DNA of 64,000 nucleotides from Neostapfia colusana (taxonomy: Eukaryota > Streptophyta > Magnoliopsida > Poales > Poaceae), in NCBI GenBank assembly GCA_030760725.1, contig JASWHV010000008.1, forward strand, positions 46,014,057-46,078,056, in the 5' to 3' direction. Below are positions 56,078 through 64,000 of this stretch, piece by piece (within the stretch, counting starts at the first letter, position 1; each line of letters starts with the position of its first letter). The position numbers and the translations under genes were made by a program. Under the pieces are notes generated by a model. That model did not search any database. It was not told the origin of the DNA and was given only the letters and a program-made list of their open reading frames with translations.

Positions 56078-59000
56078 TGCAAGGGCCTAAGTTTTTGGCA
56101 CATATTCAAAGTGTTCATCACCACACTCACACTTCATTTGAAGAAACTTGATGAATACATTTGAAGAGTAAGTAAACACCATCAACATGATCATTAGAGA
56201 ATAAACTAACAAAATGCAAAAGTGGCATTTCCCACATGCATCATATAGGGGCTGGACATATGAAAAAGTCCTACATATTGCTAGGAATATCCATGCCAAA
56301 TTTTACCCAAATTCAAGACCTCTTTGAAGTCCTTTTGGGTATAACTAAAAAGAGGGTGGTTTGACCTCAAATTCAAATTATTTCCATCCCATGAATTCAA
56401 AAGTGGGAGGCATATTCTTACTCAGCACATTTTTGTGAGCTCACACACCAATTTTCACTCCATTTGGAGTTGATCTTGACATGGGCTAAGTTTAGCAAAT
56501 TCAAACTTTATTTGAATTTCAAACTGCATATGTGCTGAAAATATATTCAAACAAACCGCAATTTGAATTCTATCCAATTCAAATGGCCAAGAGGTATATA
56601 ATTCAAATAACCAAGGTTAATTGGGTCTCTACTGTTTAGAGCAATGGGGAAAATTCAATTTCAGAGGTTAAAACCGGGGTGGGACCCACCTGTCAGTCTC
56701 ACCAATGTTCAAACCGACTGAAGTCACCGCAGCTCGGTTCCTGCGCGCGACCACGCGGGCGCCACGGCGATTGCCAACCGCTGCCACCTCCTGGTCGCCG
56801 ATCAGCGCCCAAACCGACGTCCCCAGCTATTTAGCTGCGAGCTGCCGCTGGCAGCAGCCCATTTTCCCACTGCCTCGACCTTTCAAGCGCTGAAAACACC
56901 GAGCTGGTCGCCGCACAGCCAACCGCATCACCTCACCGTCGACCAGCCAAAGCTGTGCCTTCCACCGCGAGCTGAGGCCACAAACGGCACCGCCGATCCT
57001 TGCTCGACGTGTTACAGCCCTCAGCTGCTCTTGATCAGCTTCAGTGTAGCTTGTCCGAGCCGATCGTCCAGTGCTCCATCGGACCCAAGCTCATCTTCCG
57101 CCTCCGCCGTCGCCGACTAGGTTTCTAGCGATGTCGAGGTCCGAGAAGGTGCCCAGCTTGTGCGCCATGCTCCAAGGATCACGTAGGAAGAAACCGCGTC
57201 GAAAATTAGGCAGTAGCGGCCGAGAACAAACCGCGCCACCGGTGCTGGACGTCACGCGCTCGGGCGCTGGCGGGAGGTAGACGATGACAGTGTGCATGGG
57301 ACCCACGTGCAGTGTTTTAAACTTTTCTTCGATTTTCAGTTTTAGTTCAAACTTCAAACCCACATAACTTTGGCTAGAAAGCAACAAATTGAGTGAACCA
57401 AATTTTGTTGGATTCAGCTCTCTGAGTACTTTCCAGCAAATCAAGTTTCACTTCATGAAAATCTTTATTTCTCGAGAATTAATTCTTCAAATTCAAACTG
57501 GTTAGAATTTTAACTAGAGAACCCTTTGGAGGAAAATTCTGAAATTTTGCTGGGATGTTCACCAAAATATCCCTGAGCAACCATAAAAATTTCAGATCCA
57601 TTTGAGCTAATTTGGTCTACCTAATAGTGTGATTAATAAAACTGTCCAGAGAAAATAGAAAATGTCCAGAAACATTTTCAGAATTTCTCTGAAATTGTTT
57701 AGCTCATATCTTTAGCTAGGAACTTTCAAATTAAGTGAAACCAACTCCATTAGAATCCTCTGAAAATCTAGTTTTCCGAAAGTCATGGCTTGCTCCTTGA
57801 AAATCGCTAGAACACCCTAGGAGCTCCAATTAATGTAAAGTACATAATTATTTGTGGCGAGCTCAAATGAGCTTTGCTGCAAATAAAACTTGGCCAAGTC
57901 TCTGTTTAGGTTGTAACCAAACCACAGTAAAAATTTAAGAGTCATTGGGTCTGTCTAATAAGACTTATGGTCTTCACAAGTTTAAATTCAATTCAAATGC
58001 ATTTAAATTGATACATATACATGTTATCTCATGTAGTCGCTAAGGTTGAGGAGGAACCCGAAGTCCTAGACTTTGACACTCCGGAAGAGCAGCTAGCCTA
58101 CGACCAAGAGCAGCAAGGCAAGTTCCGGTTTGCATTAACCCTTTTACAAATTTTTACTGTTTTGAGAACTTACTTTGAGCACCCATTCAATTCTTGCATT
58201 AGAGTCTTGATTGAAACCCAAATGCATAGCCAAGAAAACCATGGGTTGGGATTAGGATTGAAAACCCCGTTAGCTAATGCAATGCTAAGATAGTGTAGGA
58301 TTCGGTACAAGTCGAGTAGTTGGAACTGCTCGTGAGAATAGGCTAGAGGCACATCACTCTGGTAAAGATAGCAAATTAAACACATGGCAATAAAAATGAC
58401 ACCGAGCGGAGAGTAAGGGCAGCATGACTTTGGGGCCTGGGTGCTATAGCTCCGCTTGTGTCGATTGAGGACCGAGCCGTGTGCGGGCCTGTTGAACAAG
58501 CTAGAACAGTACCGAAGACCTACCGTCTATATGGGATCCGGGAAACCGATCTAACTCGGGTAGCTGGGTATTGAGGCATTGCTTGTCGTCCAGAGGATAG
58601 GTTGAGAGCTTGAGGTGTAAATCGGCTGGCAGCACTGCAGATGTGCACGCAGAGACCTCTTGCTCGGGACGATAGGACCGGTTTAATATTTGGCTGACGG
58701 GTGAAAGGTGGTTGCGTACAACGTCCGTGGTGGTTGCTGTAGGCAACATCGAGTATGGGCGTACGTGACGGGTTATTCGGGTAACCCTGCAGGTGTAAAT
58801 CGATTATAATCGCCGTCCCTCACGGTCAGTGAGTACCACTTGTTCACTCTACCGTGACGTAGAAAGAACAGGCTAGATACATGTTAAAAGTTTGCTGATT
58901 TGAAAAGCCATACTTTGCTTGTTAATGTCTTGTTGTAGTTTAGAGCGAATTAAAGTTCTTTTCAACTTTGGGCAAAGTACATGAGGGAAATGCGTTTCTT

Positions 59001-59533
59001 GTTTGATTGCGGCTCTCTCATGTGCCTTAGCTTAAGGTTCTTCACAACCTGCTGCTAAAACTTGAAAGTAATGTTCCACTAATTAGGCGAGTCCTTTGCA
59101 ACTTATTTTACATCATGTACGCTAAAAACCATCCATGTAGAAGTTTCATATATAGGAGAGACAGGTCAGTCTTGCTGAGCCAATGTGCTCACTGCTTGTG
59201 TTTGAAGCTTTTGCAGGGGTTTATGAGGAAGTGACTCCCGAGGAGGAGACGGAACCCCTGGAGGGGAACCCCGTCGAGTGGGGGTCGTGCACCCCGCCGT
59301 GTTAGTGTGTGTGCGTGCTAGTGGGGACAAGTTCCCGGGTTGAACGTGAACTCGATGTGTAGTCTATGCCCGTGAGTGTAGACTGAACTATTTTGTTGTA
59401 AAAATGTTAATAAACTGGTTTATGTAATAAAACTTTACTTCCGCTTTGTATCTTTGCTGTGCGTTATCCGGTGCTGTGCAACACAGTACCCCTCAGCGTG
59501 ATCCTGGCTCGACAAGGCCGTGGGGCCGTGTCA
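56078..59533 (+). repeat. 5' LTR of element F (3456 bp)
   Basis: It starts TGCAAGGGCCTAAG and ends GGGGCCGTGTCA. It has a TATATAATT box (56595-56603), a GC-rich segment (56690-57290), candidate exons (58037-58117, 59217-59305), the hairpin CGAGTAG/CTGCTCG (58313-58319 with 58326-58332), AATAAA at 59409 and 59426, and the terminal hairpin GGTGCTGTG/CACAGTACC (59470-59478 with 59482-59490). The left edge is inferred from the break in E's RT frame. Confidence 0.85.
58037..59305 (+). CDS. Candidate LTR gene in F, exons 2 and 3
   Basis: Exon 2 is 58037-58117 (VEEEPEVLDFDTPEEQLAYD..., 81 nt; acceptor CTCATGTAG; donor CAAG|GCAAGT). Exon 3 is 59217-59305 (VYEEVTPEEETEPLEGNPVE... ending CTPPC, stop TAG 59303-59305; acceptor CTTTTGCAG). 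Both joins are phase 1 and the intron is GC-AG, about 1.1 kb. The ending CTPP is shared with the A 3' LTR and solo LTR B. Exon 1 is uncertain; one candidate is the ATG at 57131 (MSRSEKVPSLCAMLQGS) with a weak donor CAC|GTAGGA in phase 1. Strongly acidic product; function unknown. Confidence 0.38.
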
Positions 59534-59536
59534 GCA

Positions 59537-59548
59537 TGGTATCAGAGC
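59537..59548 (+). other. Primer binding site of element F (tRNA-iMet)
   Basis: TGGTATCAGAGC lies 3 nt after the LTR end. Confidence 0.95.
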
Positions 59549-61032
59549 TCCCTTGAGGCTTAACACACTACAAAGGTCATCTTTTTCCAAAATTCGGTGA
59601 GGAACGAGTTAGTAGCCCATATAAGGATGTTATTAGTGTATAGAAAGTAGCATACTAACCTATTTGCTTATGTCAGAAAATCGTGCATCTTGGGACGCTT
59701 TATGTCATAGGGGGTGCACGTAAGCGCTGTTCACCAGTGCGCACAAGCTGAAGGGTGGAGGCCCACGGGTGGCAGGTAACCCGACCCGCTTTAATATCCT
59801 CTATGACTCTTCATGTCGTTCGGGGTATTCGAGCAACGCCATTCCCTGGCGTGCTTTGGACAATTTAGGAGACCCCGTCACGTGGTCAGTAACGTGAACA
59901 CGTAGCTCAAGGCATGTTTGGCTTGAGAACATCCGGGCGGGTGATGACGGCCGGGTGTACGAACTGTATGGATACCGGGCTCGGTGTGCAGCCGAGTCTG
60001 ACGATTATTTGAGTTATCTGCAGGTAGTCTAGCCACGAAATGGTAGACGTGTAGCATCTGTGTGCGAGTGACATTTAGTGCCACTGAACTAACGAAGCCG
60101 GCTACTTCCGGTATAGGTTTTTCTTTGTGAGGACGTAGTACCGACATGATCTGGTGACGCATCGACGTCACACCCCACTAAATGAGAAACTTCATTGTAA
60201 AACTTGAAAGTTTTAATTCAGAGCACTAAAACTTGATGTAACTCCTTCCCTTAATCAGGATATTCAAAGTTAACAAGTTTTCAACTTATAGGATACTAAG
60301 GACAGAGTACCCTGTTTTCAGCTGAATTAAGGCTGAAGTTAATCAAAGGTTAGAGGTTCAGTTATTTCGAGGTTGGGGTCATATGATACATTTATGGAAA
60401 TCTTTGGAAGAGCTCTACAACTTATCTGTTGATGTCCAGAGATGTTTCATCCCCTAACCAATCGAAAAATGCAGTAGAGTTGAAACTGTCCAGAAAACGG
60501 GGCAGAGCAAACAGTATCTGTAACTCTCTGTAAATTGAGCATAACTTCCTGCATAAAAATCCAAAAAATAGAAAATGAGGTAGTTCTGAAATGTTCATGA
60601 TATGGGTGACAACTTTGTAACAGAAAGTTTTGTCAGATTTAGTGTAGAATTAACTGGAATTCTTGGATCAACCAGTACCTCAAGCAGGGAGGTGCTGTCT
60701 AATTTTCTCCAGAAACTCTGTTAAATATGACATCTCATAACTTTTGAAACAGACAGATATTAGGCCAAGCAAATACTTTCTGGAAAGCTATTGAAGTTAG
60801 CTTTAACTTTGATGTTGAACTCCAGAATTGGTTTTGCCTCTAGCATGGTCTAAGTCAGATTGAAATGGAAACTGGTCAGGGCTATCATATTGAACAGCAG
60901 ATCAGCAGTCAAGTTTGTTTAAGTTTGAACTATGTTTTCAAATTTTATGAGTTCAATGACATGTTTTATGTTATAACTCAATGGTTTACTGTTCAAATAA
61001 ATATTTGACATTTCTCAAATATGTTTCTACAG
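59549..61032 (+). other. Element F untranslated leader
   Basis: No supported ORF. It has donor-like CG|GTGAGG at 59597, acceptor-like TTATCTGCAG ending at 60023, GTGAGG at 60127 and the acceptor-like TGTTTCTACAG ending at 61032, directly before the ORF0 ATG. The block ACGTAGTACCGACATG is shared with E, and a shorter core with A. Confidence 0.6.
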
Positions 61033-61994
61033 ATGACAGCGGATAGACAGTTGGAGAACGGGTGGGTGGTGTCCCACTGTTCTCACCGCAGCGGTTATCC
61101 GGACGTGTTGAGGCAAATGCTTCAATATTTCGGGTACAGCGAGATGCCACAGTACTTCGCCAAGGAAGAAGGCGAGGAGGGGAACAAGACGTGGACGATC
61201 CATGTCGAAGTTCCTGCAGGCCCTACGCCACCCGGTTGGGCGCCGTTCACCGTAACAGTGAGAGGTAGACAGCCGGAAGAATTGTGGCAAGTTGCAGCCC
61301 GCGACACCATGTCGTGTTTCTGCCAACTACACGTGAGTGCTATGGAGGGCACTCCATACGCGCTCATTCCGGTGGAGGGACAGGCTAATCATGTGTGGGA
61401 AGGGAGGTACATGGAGGCAACAGATCCGGGTTGCCCAAGGTACAATCCCGCGGAGGCGAACCTCAGCCTCCAATTGAAGGCAGGAAAGGCCGTGATGGAC
61501 AGCCAATCTGTTCATACGGAATGTTTCGCTTGAAGCTCAAGGAGAGCAACAGCCGTGGAGCTCATTTCGAGAGAGCTCACAGCACACTCCGCAATGTTCT
61601 CCTTCCGACGATCAAGCGACTGAACGAACAATATAATCAGTTGCATCGTATGAAAAAGGCAAAGAGGAAGAGCCGTGTCGACATCACGGCTTTGCAAGAA
61701 CAGGTGCAGACTTTGACCCAGCAGAACGAGTTCCTTACTCAAGAGCGGGACGACGCTATTGAGAAGGGGCAAGGCTGGGAAGAGGACTACAACCAAGCCA
61801 TGGACGAGGTACACGTGTTGCAGGACCTCGTACCTCCGGTCATGTGTATACCGGTGGTAGGTGCTGTACCTGTGGTTTTGGGTCTTCCGGCAATGAGAGA
61901 ACTCAAGCCGGAAGAGGAGGTCGTGGACCCAGAGCCACCAGCAGAGGTACCGGAGGATGACGACCCGCAGGAGGTCGAGTTCTACTCTGAGTAG
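61033..61994 (+). pseudogene. Element F ORF0: globular N-domain plus coiled coil (one frameshift)
   Basis: The ATG at 61033 directly follows TTTCTACAG. The first frame (to 61533) encodes LRQMLQYFGYSEMPQYFAKE, WTIHVEVPAGPTPPGWAPF, FCQLHVSAMEGTPYALIPV and VWEGRYMEATDPGCPRYN. A frameshift near 61510-61535 passes to the second frame (to TAG 61992-61994). That part has a coiled coil (LNEQYNQLHRMKKAKRKS, ITALQEQVQTLTQQNEFL) and an acidic tail (EPPAEVPEDDDPQEVEF). It resembles uncharacterised proteins next to LTR elements in grasses, as I recall; no function is known to me. It shares only its position and the coiled coil with the ORF0 of D. Confidence 0.7.
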
Positions 61995-62267
61995 GAGGTT
62001 ACCGTTGCCAAGTAGGGCAGCTAGGGTGATATAACCCAAACTTTTGTAATCGGTGACATGTCGTGTAGACAGTAGTGTATGTATAGGTAGTGACGACATG
62101 AGCACGACATCTCGGAGACCCGAGACTAATGTATCTTGTATAAAGTTTATGCTTTATCAATATATGTGAATGTTGTGCAAATTATTCATGCCTCACTTCA
62201 ATAGCTACTGTTTCATATGGAATTTTAAGTATGACATGTGCTGATCCCTGCTGTGTTGAATTTCAGA
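61995..62267 (+). other. Spacer between ORF0 and gag of F
   Basis: The spacer has no ORF. It ends with CTGCTGTGTTGAATTTCAG, an acceptor-like site, one base before the Gag ATG at 62268. Confidence 0.6.
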
Positions 62268-62353
62268 ATGACTCATACTCGTGCCAACCTGGACGTTGGG
62301 GGTTCCAGTCAGGGGGGAGAGACCTCCCAACAGCCTCCCGAGGACTCCTCGGG

Positions 62354-62385
<32 letters not shown>

Positions 62386-63575
62386 CGCCACCGCCAACGG
62401 TTACTTTGGCTCACATTGTGGCAGCGATGGCGGGCTCTCATCAGCAGCACATGGAGTTGCTGCAAACCCTCATTACAAATACGTCTCGATCAGAGAGGCG
62501 TCAAGATCGTGAGGAGCGTCAACAAAGCTCCTACTCAGATTTTCTGGCTACTCATCCCCCGGTATTCTCAAGGGCGGATGAACCCCTTGATGCGGACAAT
62601 TGGCTCCGCACAATGGAGATGAAGTTCGGGCTGCTCCAAGTGAGTGAGCAGCGCAAGACTCAGTTCGCGGTCCAACAGCTCCAGGGATCCGCGAGCGCGT
62701 GGTGGGCGAACTACTGTGCTTCGCAGCCCACCGAGCGAGTTATGACCTGGGCGGAATTCCGGACAGCCTTCAGGGCCTATCACATACCGCCAGGTCTCAT
62801 GAAGAGGAAGGCGCAGGAGTTCTTACGCCTGCAGCAAGGTAGCCGGAACGCGCTGGAATATTCCAGGGCGTTCAATGATCTTGCGCTCTACGCTTCGTAT
62901 CACGCCAATATTGACGAGAAGCGGCGGGATCATTTCTACCAGGTGCTTAACCTGCTCCTGAAGGATAAGCTGGCGATGTTCAATCGCGGCAGCCTCAATG
63001 ACATTATTGATGCTGCAATTGTTCAGGAGGACTCCGGCAAGGAGTTAGCGGCGGCGGAAAGGAAGCGAAGCACGCCGCAAAGCAGTGGAGAAGGAGGTGG
63101 TCCTTCTCAAAAATACCGGATGGTGAATCGCCCACCATCGGGTCCACGCTGGCAGCCACCACAGAGGCCGATGCCATTCCCTAGTCGGCCATATTCTCCA
63201 CCGGCATTCAGGCCGGCACTGCCAGTACCACCTCTGCAGCAACAACAGAAACAGCGGGCGATGCCGCGTGCGTATGCACCTCAGCAGCGCATGCCGGGCT
63301 TTCGTCCCCTGAGCACTGGTCAAGCAGCAGCCACATGCTACAAATGTGGTCGTCCAGGACACTTCGCCAACAATTGTCCTGAGAGGCAAGGCGGCGGAGT
63401 TGCACCACAGCTTCCGGGGAGGAATCAGCCCCGGAACCCTACTAATGCGCGGCGGGCAAACCCTAGGCCCGGCACTGTCCACCAACTTGCCATAGAGGAC
63501 GTGCCGGAGGGAGAGTCAATCCTTGCGGGTATGTTCCAACTCCACCAGCATCCCTCCATAGTATTATTTGATTAA
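62268..63575 (+). pseudogene. Element F Gag and start of protease (stop in the active site)
   Basis: The start ATG 62268 follows TTGAATTTCAG. MTHTRANLDVGGSSQGGE leads to a Gln tract (about 62358-62392), SDFLATHPPVFSRADEPLDA, QLQGSASAWWANYC, QEFLRLQQGSRNALEYSRAF, a Pro/Gln-rich linker and the CCHC knuckle CYKCGRPGHFANNCP (about 63337-63381). HQLAIEDVPEGESILAGMF leads to the protease, where LFD is followed by TAA (63573-63575) at the position of the conserved Ser of DSG. The 435-codon Gag itself is intact, so capsid protein could still be made. Confidence 0.88.
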
Positions 63576-64000
63576 GGCGCCATGCACAATTTTGTTAGCC
63601 AAGCTTTCATTGCTAACACAGCTTGCAAATACAACCCACCGAAAGTCCATACTTAATTTGTTCACCGGGTGGTAAGATTTCAGCAAGCATGATAGTTTCC
63701 AAAATACCGTTATGCTTAGCGGCTAGAGTATACCCTACGTCTCTCATAATTTTAGAGGGACAGAAGGTCGATGTCATCTTAGGGATGTTGTGGTTAACCC
63801 GCCACGGTGCTATTTTAGACACCGTCCTCCGAGTGGTGCATCTACACTCAGAAATGCACGAGTCACGCTCTTTATTTCTGGACAGTCCAGAAATAAAACT
63901 TCCAAGTGTTTATCAGTCCACAACTATCAGATTGGAAGATATTCCAGTAGTCCGCGAGTTCCCTGACGTGTTCCCAGATGATTTACCAGGGATGCCGTCC
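63576..64000 (+). pseudogene. Element F protease remainder and RT lead-in (truncated by the window end)
   Basis: After the TAA the frame reads GAMHNFVSQAF, then shifts near 63650. The new frame is open to the window end: YLICSPGGKIS, YPTSLIILEGQKVDVILGML, WLTRHGAI, IPVVREFPDVFPDDLPGMPS. RT would follow outside the window. Confidence 0.8.

Larger units (their letters stand above)
56078..64000 (+). mobile_element. Element F: Ty3/gypsy retrotransposon with coiled-coil ORF0 (3' part outside the window)
   Basis: It comprises a 5' LTR (56078-59533), PBS (59537-59548), leader, ORF0 (61033-61994), gag (62268-63575) and the protease/RT lead-in up to the window edge. It lies in the RT of E. It is related to A and E by leader and LTR intron sequence, and its Gag is closest to that of A. 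Confidence 0.9.

Noticed and set aside
1..64000. Host protein-coding, rRNA or tRNA genes
   Set aside because: Every stretch can be assigned to a retrotransposon part. PBS sequences match the tRNA-iMet 3' end only over 12-13 bases and are not tRNA genes.

Overview
The window is plant nuclear DNA made of nested LTR retrotransposons. I see no host gene, rRNA, tRNA or CRISPR array. Grass origin is inferred from a Sirevirus-type Ty1/copia remnant with CCGGACTxGTCCGG palindromes and from five Ty3/gypsy chromovirus-like (Tekay/Del/RIRE3-type) insertions with 3.4-4.1 kb LTRs, tRNA-iMet primer sites and, where the 3' end is visible, C-terminal chromodomain-like tails. The setting looks like repeat-dense heterochromatin.

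Layout, from oldest host to youngest guest. A decayed Sirevirus (1-4364, resuming 48066-48101) received element A (+ strand, 4365-48065, TSD GGTCT) and, 36 bp further on, element E (+, 48102 onward, left TSD GATAA). A is interrupted twice. A solo LTR of A's own family (B, - strand, 10811-27516, TSD GTATG) lies in gag and itself contains the complete element C (-, 13538-26357, TSD CTCGA/CTCTA). The complete element D (-, 29605-42291, TSD GAAGA) lies at the start of A's RNase H. Element F (+, 56078 to beyond the window end, left TSD CAGTT) interrupts the RT of E. With each guest and one TSD copy excluded, the host reading frame resumes exactly, which confirms the junctions.

Every Gag-Pol is broken by stops or frameshifts. 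D is the best preserved: one stop and about two frameshifts.

Four observations go beyond routine TE annotation. (1) The LTRs appear to be small genes: a TATA box, three exons in phase 1, a second intron with a GC-AG boundary, an acidic C-terminal peptide and a poly(A) signal, all inside the LTR. The pattern recurs in the A/B, C, D and F families. (2) Gag start codons in all five elements, and both extra upstream ORFs (D, F), lie 0-2 nt after a 3' splice-site-like sequence, implying spliced expression. (3) The extra ORF of D begins MVRTARKSTGGRVP, a close match to the histone H3 tail around K9. (4) The U3 of C holds about 19 tandem 48-57 bp units carrying G-box/ABRE motifs directly upstream of the TATA box.
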